From Chloroflexi bacterium OHK40 (GTDB lineage Bacteria > Chloroflexota > Chloroflexia > Chloroflexales > Chloroflexaceae), in the NCBI GenBank assembly GCA_004367505.1, contig SFCB01000201.1, positions 1 through 64,000 of the forward strand: DNA of 64,000 nt. The letters run 5' to 3'. The notes below the pieces were generated by a model that was not told where the DNA came from, did no database searches, and saw only the letters and a program-made list of their open reading frames with translations. A program made the position numbers and the translations under genes. Positions 6,945 through 14,298 of the stretch are shown one piece after another. Numbering within the stretch: the first letter of the stretch is position 1; each line of letters starts with the position of its first letter.

Positions 6945-8741
6945 CTACTCTCCCCGCTTGACACCGAGCACGATCGCGCTGCCGCGCGGTACGTAGTCGC
7001 CGTTGCTCAGCCCTGTGGCTGCACCTTCGACGGTGGCGCTCACGACCTCGCCGACCGCGTAGCGATCATAGTCGGGTAGCCGGTCGCGCCCCTGCTCGTC
7101 GACAAAAACAAGCCGTAGCCCGGGGGTATTGGCGAGGATCTGCTCGGCCTGCTCGCGCTGGAGCCCGATCACATCCGGAAAACGCACCACATCGCCCCGG
7201 CTCACGCGGATCGTTGCCACCGTGCCCTGAGGCACGCGGAGCCCGGCGCTCGGCGCCTGCGCGATCACATAGCCGGCGTCGACCGTGGTGCTCGGCTCCT
7301 CAACGACTTCGACCGGGAACCCGGCGGTGACCAGGCGATCCCGGGCAAAGGTGATAGGCGTACGCGTGACGTCGGGCATCTCCACGAGCAGCGGGCCAAG
7401 GCTGACGGTGTACGTCACTGGCTGTCCAGGGAGGAGCATGGTGCCGGGAGGCACCTCCTGGCTAATCACCTGGCTGAAGGCGATCACTGGATCGTTGCGC
7501 TCCTGCCGAACCGGTACGAGCCGGGATTGCCGCAGGGTGGCGTCAGCCGTATCACCGGTGAGGCCGGCGAGGTCGGGCACGGCCACCGTCTGCTCGACGG
7601 TTGTGGTCGGCGCGCCGGGCGCGAGGGTTGCGGTGGGGAAAGCCTGGCCGCCGCTCGATCCACCGCCGCCAGGGCCGGCGATGAGTTGCCCAAGGGCGCC
7701 ACTGCTGACGAGGGCGGCCAGCCCGAGCACCCCGGCGAGCACGAGCATTCCAACGAGAAAGACCCCACAGCCCAGGCCGTCCTGGCGGGGAGCCCGGACG
7801 GGCGTGGGGCGGGGTGGGGGGATGGGTACGCGGCCCGTCCCGGCCATGGCCGGTTGGGGCCGGGGTTGCGCAGCTGGCGCGGCCGAGCGGGGCAGGGCCG
7901 GGTTGATCACCGTCTCCTGCTGGGCAACCTGGTCGTAGCTGGCGAGCAGTTGCGCGAACTGCTGAGCGCCCTGGGGCCGCTGCGAGGGATCTTTGGCCAG
8001 CGCGCGGAGCACGAGTGCCTCAAGGCCCAGCGGAATCTGCGGGTTGAGGCGTCGCGGCGGCGGCGGTGGCTCCGTCACGTGCTTCATGGCGACGGCGACG
8101 GAGCTGTCGCCGGTGAAGGGCAGGCGGCCAGTGAGCATCTCGTAGAGCACAACGCCGAGGGCGTAGACATCGGACTGGGGCGTGGCGGGGCGGCCCTGGG
8201 CCTGCTCCGGAGAGAGATAGTCCACCGTCCCGAAGGAGACACCCGTCTCGGTGAGGGCGGTGGAGAGGTGGCTCTTGGCCACCCCGAAGTCGGTGATGTG
8301 GGCGCGACCATCAGGCGTGACGATCACGTTCTGGGGCTTGATGTCGCGGTGGACCATCCCGGCGCGGTGGGCGGCGTGCAGGCCAGCGGCGATCTGCTGG
8401 GCAAGGCCAACCGCACGGGCCACCGCGAGCGGCGCCTCGCGGTTGATGATCGTCTTGAGGTCGGTGCCCTCGACGAACTCCATCACGATGTAGTGGATGT
8501 CGCCGTCGCGGCCGACATCGTAGACATCGACGATGTTGGGGTGGGTGAGCATCGCGGCCGCCTGAGCCTCGTGCCGGAAGCGCTCGAGGAAGTCGGGCTC
8601 GCTGAGGTAGTGGCTATGGGGGATCTTGATGGCCACGCGGCGGTTCAGGCGCAAGTCGCGGCCGGCGTAGATGCGGGCCATGCCGCCCTCGCCGATCTTG
8701 CGCTCAAGCTCGTAGCGGCCATCGAGGACTTTCTGCTGCAT
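6945..8741 (-). CDS. PASTA-domain Ser/Thr protein kinase (PknB/Stk type)
   Basis: A 598-residue transmembrane kinase. The kinase domain (about 10-270) has the glycine loop GEGGMARIYA, Lys39, HRDIKPQN with catalytic Asp133, DFG at 151-153 and SPEQAQG in the P+1 region. A Pro/Ala/Gln-rich linker leads to one membrane helix (about 324-345). Three PASTA modules follow outside the cell (about 385-448, 452-515, 518-596). PASTA kinases sense muropeptides or lipid II and control cell wall growth and division in monoderm bacteria. MurJ and an LCP protein are encoded nearby but not in the same operon. The gene follows an RNase H-like nuclease gene after 13 bp and is probably co-transcribed with it. No PP2C phosphatase is adjacent. 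Confidence 0.95.
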   Translation of the reverse strand: MQQKVLDGRYELERKIGEGGMARIYAGRDLRLNRRVAIKIPHSHYLSEPDFLERFRHEAQAAAMLTHPNIVDVYDVGRDGDIHYIVMEFVEGTDLKTIINREAPLAVARAVGLAQQIAAGLHAAHRAGMVHRDIKPQNVIVTPDGRAHITDFGVAKSHLSTALTETGVSFGTVDYLSPEQAQGRPATPQSDVYALGVVLYEMLTGRLPFTGDSSVAVAMKHVTEPPPPPRRLNPQIPLGLEALVLRALAKDPSQRPQGAQQFAQLLASYDQVAQQETVINPALPRSAAPAAQPRPQPAMAGTGRVPIPPPRPTPVRAPRQDGLGCGVFLVGMLVLAGVLGLAALVSSGALGQLIAGPGGGGSSGGQAFPTATLAPGAPTTTVEQTVAVPDLAGLTGDTADATLRQSRLVPVRQERNDPVIAFSQVISQEVPPGTMLLPGQPVTYTVSLGPLLVEMPDVTRTPITFARDRLVTAGFPVEVVEEPSTTVDAGYVIAQAPSAGLRVPQGTVATIRVSRGDVVRFPDVIGLQREQAEQILANTPGLRLVFVDEQGRDRLPDYDRYAVGEVVSATVEGAATGLSNGDYVPRGSAIVLGVKRGE

Positions 8742-8754
8742 TGGACGAACTCGG

Positions 8755-9261
8755 CTACTCCATCAGCACGTGCAGGCCGGGGGCGGGTGCGTCAACGGCG
8801 CGGCCATCGAGCAGGGCTTCAAGCGTCGCCAGGTTGACCACGTCCTCGTAGTTGTATGCGAGCAGGGTCGCCAGGGCGGATCGGTCGCTGTACATCTCGA
8901 AGCGGCTCCAGAGGCGCGGGGCGTCCCACCCGGAGATGCCGGCCGTGGAGCGGGCGATGCCAAGGCGTTCCTCGACCACCTTCAGACCACCGCGAAGACC
9001 ACGCTTGCGGCAGACATACAGCAGGTCGCGGTGCGCGAATTCGGCTTTCAAATCGGCGAGGAGCCGTTTCCGGATCACCGGCAGGTCAAAACAACTGCCG
9101 TTGAAGGTGACGATCGTTGTCACGCCGTCGAGGGCTCCGTAGAGATTCAGGTCGTTCACACCGCCACCAACAAGCTGCACCGTGCCGGAGCCGGCACGGT
9201 AGATGCCGATGACGCTGATGCTCCCGCTGAAGGTCGTCTCGATATCGAGGTAGGCGCGCAT
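8755..9261 (-). CDS. RNase H-like 3'-5' exonuclease domain protein (YprB type)
   Basis: A 168-residue protein of the RNase H-like DEDD exonuclease fold. Exo I is DIETT at residues 6-10, Exo II is FNGSCFDLPVI, and Exo III is YNYEDVVNLATLEALL. These supply the acidic residues for two-metal catalysis. This matches the PF13482/YprB group, often called ribonuclease H-like and of unknown substrate. It is the first gene of a likely two-gene unit with the PASTA kinase. Confidence 0.8.
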   Translation of the reverse strand: MRAYLDIETTFSGSISVIGIYRAGSGTVQLVGGGVNDLNLYGALDGVTTIVTFNGSCFDLPVIRKRLLADLKAEFAHRDLLYVCRKRGLRGGLKVVEERLGIARSTAGISGWDAPRLWSRFEMYSDRSALATLLAYNYEDVVNLATLEALLDGRAVDAPAPGLHVLME

Positions 9262-9343
9262 CGGCAGCTCCCGGCGGCCCTGGCGGGGCGCTCACGGCCT
9301 CATTATGACACGGTGCGCTGTGAGCGTCAATTTGCGGATGTGC

Positions 9344-9349
9344 TATAGT
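9344..9349 (+). promoter_or_regulatory. -10 element of the nucleoside hydrolase gene
   Basis: TATAGT in the context GTGCTATAGTA, 130 bp upstream of ATG 9480. TGAGCG sits 17 bp upstream but is a poor -35. An identical GTGCTATAGTA occurs upstream of 20784. Confidence 0.4.
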
Positions 9350-9380
9350 AGCCCATCCTCCGCGGCGCAGGTGGCCTGGA

Positions 9381-9411
9381 GCACCCCGGGCGCTGCCATC
9401 CCGGGTGGTGC
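9381..9411 (+). promoter_or_regulatory. Leader hairpin before the nucleoside hydrolase gene
   Basis: GCACCCCGGG (9381-9390) pairs with CCCGGGTGGTGC (9400-9411) with a 2-base bulge and a 9-base loop, between the putative promoter and the start codon. There is no T-run. It could affect translation or RNA stability. No known riboswitch consensus is recognised. Confidence 0.3.
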
Positions 9412-9479
9412 CATGTCGGCGCCGCAAGGCCGGTCACGGTTGTCGATTCTATCTCGCACTCGTCATTCCTGGAGCCGCA

Positions 9480-10442
9480 ATGTCACCCGTATCGACGCCT
9501 CGGCGCGTGCTGCTCGATACCGACCCCGGCATCGATGATGCCCTGGCGATCCTGCTCGGCCTGGCCTCACCCGAGATCGAGTTGGCCGCTCTCACCGTCG
9601 TCCATGGCAACTGCACCCTGTCGGAAGCCGTCGCAAATGCGCTGGCGGTGCTCGAACTGGGCGGCGCCCCCGGGCTGCCCGTGGCCGTCGGCTGCGACCG
9701 CCCGCTCCTCCGCCCGCCCTACACCGCTCCGGAGACCCACGGCATGACCGGCCTGGGCTACGCCCGGCTGCCGGTCGCCGGCGCCACGCCTGTGGCGGAG
9801 CATGCAGTGGACCTGCTGATCCGCGAGATCATGGCCGCACCGGGCGAGGTGACGCTCGTCGCCGTCGGGCCGCTGACGAATGTGGCCCTGGCCCTGCGCA
9901 AGGAGCCGCGCATCGCCGGGGCGGTGCGCGACTGTATCGTAATGGGTGGCGCCTTCCACTGCGATGGCAACACCATCCCGCTCGCCGAGTTCAACATCTA
10001 CGTGGATCCACACGCCGCGCAGATCGTGCTCGACAGCGGCATGCCGCTCACCCTCATGCCCTGGGATATCACCAGCCGGGTGCAGCTGATGCAGTCCGAC
10101 GTCGATCGGCTGCTGGCCCGTGGCGGCCCGATCGCGGCATTCATCGCTGAGGCTACCCGTTTCTACATCGAGTTCCACCGCAGCCACTTCGGCTGGGTGG
10201 GCTGTTCGATCAACGACCCAGCAGCGCTGGCGCTGCTGTGGTGGCCGGAACTGGCCCGTGTGCGCGAGCTGCACGTGGCGGTGGAGCTGACGAGCGAGCT
10301 GACGATGGGCCAGACGGTGGGGGATTTCCTCGGCAAGGCCGGGCGGGCGCCGAATGTGCGTCTGGTCGAGCAGTTCGACGGCCCCGAGTTCGTGCGGCGC
10401 TTCGTTGAGCGCATGGAGGCGCTGATCGACCGGGTGCGTTGA
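9480..10442 (+). CDS. Nucleoside hydrolase (IU-nucleoside hydrolase family)
   Basis: A 320-residue protein with the family signature RVLLDTDPGIDDALAI, whose aspartates bind the catalytic Ca2+, and later VAVGPLTNVALAL and the active-site stretch AEFNIYVDPHAAQIV. The enzyme cleaves the N-glycosidic bond of purine or pyrimidine ribonucleosides for base salvage. GGAG at 9471-9474 sits 5 bp before ATG 9480. The upstream 25 codons of the tracked ORF look non-coding. It is monocistronic and converges on murJ. Base specificity (pyrimidine RihA/B or inosine-uridine) cannot be decided from sequence alone. Confidence 0.92.
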   Translation: MSPVSTPRRVLLDTDPGIDDALAILLGLASPEIELAALTVVHGNCTLSEAVANALAVLELGGAPGLPVAVGCDRPLLRPPYTAPETHGMTGLGYARLPVAGATPVAEHAVDLLIREIMAAPGEVTLVAVGPLTNVALALRKEPRIAGAVRDCIVMGGAFHCDGNTIPLAEFNIYVDPHAAQIVLDSGMPLTLMPWDITSRVQLMQSDVDRLLARGGPIAAFIAEATRFYIEFHRSHFGWVGCSINDPAALALLWWPELARVRELHVAVELTSELTMGQTVGDFLGKAGRAPNVRLVEQFDGPEFVRRFVERMEALIDRVR

Positions 10443-10457
10443 GCCGCCTGGTGCCGG

Positions 10458-12026
10458 TTAGCCCGTCGGCTGGCGCCCCACCCGCGCCCGCAGTGCCCCG
10501 AGGAAGAAGCCCAGGGCCTCGAGGCGGAGGGCCACGCAGAGCCCGAAGTAGGCGGCGGCGCCGGTGGCGGCCGCCAGGGGCACCAGGGCCGCAGCGGGGA
10601 GTCCGGCGCCGATGGCTGTGACCCCGAGCACCGCCAGGGCCATCAGCGTGCTGGCCAGCAGGCCCTTGAGGGCCGCCTCGCCGAGCCGCAGGCCGCTCAG
10701 AGGCACCTCACGCCGGAGCAGCGCATAGGTGATCAGCGCGTGGCCGATCCACTGGGCCGAGTTGGCGGCCACCAGGGCGAGGAAACTATCGGTGAGCCAG
10801 AGCAACGGCAGCGCTGCCAGCAGATAGCAGCCGATTGCTGCTCCCTGGATCAGGTTGGGCGTGAGCGTATTCTTGCGGGCGTAGAATGCAAAGATCAGCA
10901 CCTGGTCCAGCGCGGCCGCCGGTAGCCCCGGCAGATACCAGAGCAGTGCCAGCGCGGTGACCGTAGTGTCCGTTGCGACGAAGGCGCCACGCTCGAAGAC
11001 CAGGGCAGTGATCGGGCCAGCCAGGGCCGCCAACCCGGCGGTTGCCGGGAGGATCAGCAGGAGCACCACCTTCAGGCCCATCGCCAGGGTGGCGCGAAAG
11101 CTCGCCTCGTCGCCTGTGGCGCTCTGCCGCGCGAGGGTGGGCAGCACTGCCAGCGACACCGCCGAGGCCACCAGCCCGAGCGGGAACTGGATGAGCGTCG
11201 TGGCATAGCGCATCGTCGCGAGGGCCGCCGTGTACCCGGAGGCCAGCCAGCGGTCAACAAGCGTGCCGAGGATGGAAAAGCCGATGCCCAGGGCCACCGG
11301 CGCGTAGAGGCGAACGATCCGTCGCACCGCCGGATGGCGGGTGCCCGGGCCGCGCCGCAGCCGGGCGCCACGCAGCCCCGGAAGTTGCAGCGCGACCTGG
11401 CCAAGCGCCCCGATCAGCGCGCCGGCCGCCAGGCTGTTGATCCCAAGCCTGTCCTGCAGGAGCACGACCCCCAGCACCATGCCCAGGTTGAAGACAACCA
11501 TCACGAAGGCTGGCAGCAGGAAGCGTCGCTGAGCGTGGAGTACCGCAGTGGCCAGGCCGCTGATCCCCATCAGCAGCACGGCGGGCATGAGCAGACGCAC
11601 CAGGGGGGTAGCCAGCGCGCGCAGCTCGCCCTGCTCCGGGCGCGTGAGCAGCGCCACAAGCGTGGGCGCCTGCCAGACAGCCAGTGCCGTGAGCGCCGTC
11701 AGGGCCGCCAGGGCGATCGTCAGCACCCCGGAGACAATGCGCCAGAACTCATCGGGCTCGCCTTCGGCGTACTCCGAGAAGACCGGAACGAGGGCCGCGC
11801 TGACTGCGCCGGCGATCAGCAGATCGTAGACGGTATTGGGCACCGTCCACGCGATCTGGAAGGCGTCCACCTCGACGCCGCGCCCGAAGTAGTAGGCGAT
11901 GATCGGCTCGCGCACGAAGCCCACCGCCCGGCTGGCGATATTGCCCACCGCGATCAGCAGCGCGGCCACAGCCACCCCGCGCATCGCGCTGGCCGGCCGG
12001 GTCGTCGGGGCGCCTGGCTCCCTCAC
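10458..12026 (-). CDS. murJ: Lipid II flippase MurJ (MviN family)
   Basis: A 522-residue polytopic membrane protein with about 14 hydrophobic segments and family motifs near the N-terminus: NIASRAVGFVREPIIAYYFG, DAFQIAWTVPNTVYDLL and AGAVSAALVPVFSEY. MurJ translocates lipid II across the cytoplasmic membrane for peptidoglycan synthesis. The tracked start is a GTG at 12026. An ATG 14 codons later (MRGVAVAALL) is also possible. An LCP gene lies upstream on the same strand, 109 bp away. MOP-family flippases also move polysaccharide precursors (Wzx), but the N-terminal motifs favour MurJ. Confidence 0.92.
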   Translation of the reverse strand: MREPGAPTTRPASAMRGVAVAALLIAVGNIASRAVGFVREPIIAYYFGRGVEVDAFQIAWTVPNTVYDLLIAGAVSAALVPVFSEYAEGEPDEFWRIVSGVLTIALAALTALTALAVWQAPTLVALLTRPEQGELRALATPLVRLLMPAVLLMGISGLATAVLHAQRRFLLPAFVMVVFNLGMVLGVVLLQDRLGINSLAAGALIGALGQVALQLPGLRGARLRRGPGTRHPAVRRIVRLYAPVALGIGFSILGTLVDRWLASGYTAALATMRYATTLIQFPLGLVASAVSLAVLPTLARQSATGDEASFRATLAMGLKVVLLLILPATAGLAALAGPITALVFERGAFVATDTTVTALALLWYLPGLPAAALDQVLIFAFYARKNTLTPNLIQGAAIGCYLLAALPLLWLTDSFLALVAANSAQWIGHALITYALLRREVPLSGLRLGEAALKGLLASTLMALAVLGVTAIGAGLPAAALVPLAAATGAAAYFGLCVALRLEALGFFLGALRARVGRQPTG

Positions 12027-12135
12027 GGCACTGTCGCTCGGATGGCTTCACGCCTGCGCGCAGGGCGCGGCCACCGTGATGGCAGCAGCATGCCCTGACG
12101 CACGCGTGCCCTTGCCGTGGAATAGGCCCGGATGC

Positions 12136-13236
12136 TCATTCGCCGCCAGCGGTCGAGATCGCGCTACCGGTGAACTGGCTCACGAGGCGCCGTAGCGCTC
12201 TCGGCTCCGCCGCAAAGGTCGCCGGGTCGCGCAGTTCGACGATCGCGCTCGAATCAATCGCGTAGCGCAACACATCGTCGGGGCTGACGCCGCGCGCAAA
12301 CCCGGCAACTTCGAGCATGCGGCTGCGGCTCAGATCAGTTTGCACATAGCCCCGCAGGGCGCCCGTATAGTCGTCGAGGCTGGTCAGCTGCTGGAGGAGG
12401 CCCCGCTCGCGAATGCGGTCGAAGATCGCCATCAGCACGAGTTGCTGGCGCTGATTGCGCCCGAAGTCGCTGTCGGCGTGGCGGGTGCGGGCGTAGATCA
12501 GCGCGCGCTCGCCGTCCATATGCTGGGGGCCCGCGCGAAAGCGAACCTCGATCGTCTGGTAGTCGGCGGTTGGGTAGGCCGGATCGTACAGCGCCTCAGG
12601 GACATCGACCGTGATCCCGCCGAGTTGGTCGATCAGCGTCTCGAAGCCCTGGAAGTTGATCAGCACAAAGTTGTCGACATCGACGCCGACGAGGCGGGCG
12701 ACAGTGGCCTTGGCTACTACCGCGCCACCGCCAGGACCGTAGCGCTTCTCGCCGATGGCGTACGCGGCATTGATCCGGCCCTCGCCGCCCCCGGCGTAGG
12801 GTACCCACAGGTCCCGGGGGATCGAGAGCATGCTCACCCGGCCAGTGTCGCGGGCGATCCGCACCAGCACGATCGCGTCGGTGCGCGTGGGCTCCGTGTC
12901 TTCGGCGCGAGCATCGGTGCCGAGCAGCAGGACGCTGAGCGTCTCGGTGCTCAGACCCGGGGCCTCGTCGGGCGGGCTGGAGGCTACTGACTGCGGGACG
13001 GTAGGCGGCGCCGAAACGGGCGCCTCGGTTGCCGGTGTGCCATCGGCTGGGACGACCGGATCGGCGGCGAGGGGCAGTTCAGTGGGCAGGTCAATGGCGG
13101 CGGGGGTGACGATCATCGAGTCAAGATCCGCGAGTGCCTGTCGCCATTCCAGGGCGAGGCGCAGCATCGTGGCCGCCAGTATCAGGCTGACTGCGAGGAC
13201 GGCGCCAAGCGCGAGGCGCCTGCGAAGTGGGGGCAT
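12136..13236 (-). CDS. LytR-CpsA-Psr (LCP) family cell-wall glycopolymer ligase
   Basis: A 366-residue protein with an N-terminal membrane anchor (LRRRLALGAVLAVSLILAATML), a Pro/Ala-rich spacer and an extracellular LCP domain starting at VLLLGTDARA. The domain contains the conserved RTDAIVLVRI and MLSIPRDLWV arginines and INAAYAIGE. LCP enzymes transfer lipid-linked glycopolymers such as teichoic acids or capsules to peptidoglycan, so it may attach the polysaccharide made by the large locus later in the window (inference). I chose ATG 13236 instead of the tracked 13416. AGGAGG sits only 1 bp before this ATG, unusually close, but GGAG also occurs about 10 bp further upstream. Confidence 0.88.
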   Translation of the reverse strand: MPPLRRRLALGAVLAVSLILAATMLRLALEWRQALADLDSMIVTPAAIDLPTELPLAADPVVPADGTPATEAPVSAPPTVPQSVASSPPDEAPGLSTETLSVLLLGTDARAEDTEPTRTDAIVLVRIARDTGRVSMLSIPRDLWVPYAGGGEGRINAAYAIGEKRYGPGGGAVVAKATVARLVGVDVDNFVLINFQGFETLIDQLGGITVDVPEALYDPAYPTADYQTIEVRFRAGPQHMDGERALIYARTRHADSDFGRNQRQQLVLMAIFDRIRERGLLQQLTSLDDYTGALRGYVQTDLSRSRMLEVAGFARGVSPDDVLRYAIDSSAIVELRDPATFAAEPRALRRLVSQFTGSAISTAGGE

Positions 13237-13276
13237 ACCTCCTGATCTCCACCCTACAGAGCAGCGATTACGAACT

Positions 13277-13289
13277 ACTATACCATAGT
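13277..13289 (-). promoter_or_regulatory. -10 element within a palindrome upstream of the LCP gene
   Basis: The 13-bp inverted repeat ACTAT-ACC-ATAGT contains a minus-strand TATAGT hexamer, about 40 bp before the LCP start. A palindrome directly on a -10 element could be an operator, or chance. Confidence 0.35.
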
Positions 13290-13292
13290 TCC

Positions 13293-13319
13293 TCAGGCCC
13301 CCAACGGCCGGGGGACTGA
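13293..13319 (-). terminator. Terminator-like hairpin after birA
   Basis: On the minus strand TCAG-T-CCCCC / GGGGG-C-CTGA forms a 9-bp stem with one mismatch and a 7-base loop, between birA and the LCP promoter. It lacks a T-run, so termination is uncertain. Confidence 0.35.
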
Positions 13320-13434
13320 AATTGGGCTGACGGCCCGCTGAGCCTTCCGGGCCTGAAGCAACCCCTGCCGAGCCGAGCGCAGGCGCGGCCACAGGGCGAC
13401 GCGGTGCTGGCTGCATGCCGTGGATCGGCCCGCG

Positions 13435-14259
13435 CTACGCGAGCAAGCCAACATCCCCCGCCGATACGGTTCGCAGCGCGCCCGTTGCCTCCCGTACCAG
13501 GAGTGACCCACGGGCATCGACGTCTTCGGCCAGGCCGCGTACCGGGCCTCCGGGCGTCTCGACGAGCACCTCCTGGCCGATGGTGCTCAGGCGGCCGCGC
13601 CAGGCGGCAAAGAGCCCATCGCGTTCGCCCCGAGCCAGCCGGGCGTGCCAGGCGTCGAGCCGGCGCAGCAGTGCGCGGAGCAACTCCAGGCGCGAGACGG
13701 GCCTCCCGCTCGCGGCAACGAGGCTGGTGGCCGGGTAGCGCAGTCGCTCGCTGGGAGGGGCCGCGCTCACGTTCACCCCACAGCCGATGATCGCCCACTC
13801 GATCCCGGCGGCGCCGGTACTCACCTCGAGCAGCAATCCCGCCGCCTTGGCCAAGCCCCCCCCCTGCTGTGCCAGCATCACGTCGTTGGGCCACTTCAGA
13901 CTCGGGCGGAGCGGCCCGATCATCTCGATGGCCTCGCACAGGGCCACGGCGGCCATCCAGACGAGGGCCGGCCCGTGCTCTGGCGGCAGCCAGGTGGGGC
14001 GGAAGGCGAGCGACATCAGCAGCGCCGACCCGGCTGGCGCCTCCCACGGGCGCCCCATCCGCCCACGGCCAGCGGTCTGTACATCTGCCACCACCAGCAG
14101 CGGTAGCGCATCTGCCGGAAGGGTCCGCAGCAAGTCGCGTGCCACATCCATCGTCGAGCCGACGGCCTCATAGCAGCGGATCGTCTGTGGTAGCGCCGCT
14201 GTGCGAAGATCTTCCGCAATCGCCGTTGGATCAAGTGTTTCACTAGTCATCGTCCTCAT
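13435..14259 (-). CDS. birA: Biotin--[acetyl-CoA-carboxylase] ligase (BirA, class I)
   Basis: A 274-residue biotin protein ligase. It has the biotinyl-AMP motif [12 protein letters not shown], the lysine motif SLKWPNDVM and the downstream [10 protein letters not shown], with a small SH3-like C-terminal domain ending near [13 protein letters not shown]. It activates biotin with ATP and attaches it to the lysine of biotin carboxyl carrier protein. It lacks the N-terminal helix-turn-helix of the E. coli bifunctional repressor, so it should not regulate transcription. A minus-strand extended -10 (TGGTACAAT, 14258-14266) overlaps the tracked ATG. The real start may therefore be the ATG at 14250 (MTSETLD) on a leaderless mRNA. 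Confidence 0.93.
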   Translation of the reverse strand: MRTMTSETLDPTAIAEDLRTAALPQTIRCYEAVGSTMDVARDLLRTLPADALPLLVVADVQTAGRGRMGRPWEAPAGSALLMSLAFRPTWLPPEHGPALVWMAAVALCEAIEMIGPLRPSLKWPNDVMLAQQGGGLAKAAGLLLEVSTGAAGIEWAIIGCGVNVSAAPPSERLRYPATSLVAASGRPVSRLELLRALLRRLDAWHARLARGERDGLFAAWRGRLSTIGQEVLVETPGGPVRGLAEDVDARGSLLVREATGALRTVSAGDVGLLA

Positions 14260-14298
14260 TGTACCAGCCCGAGGTACGCTCAGGAAGGAGCAGCGCCT

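Noticed and set aside
7527-8837. 436-codon plus-strand ORF opposite the PASTA kinase
   Set aside because: Low-complexity Gly/Arg/Glu/His composition and full overlap with a well-supported kinase gene on the other strand.
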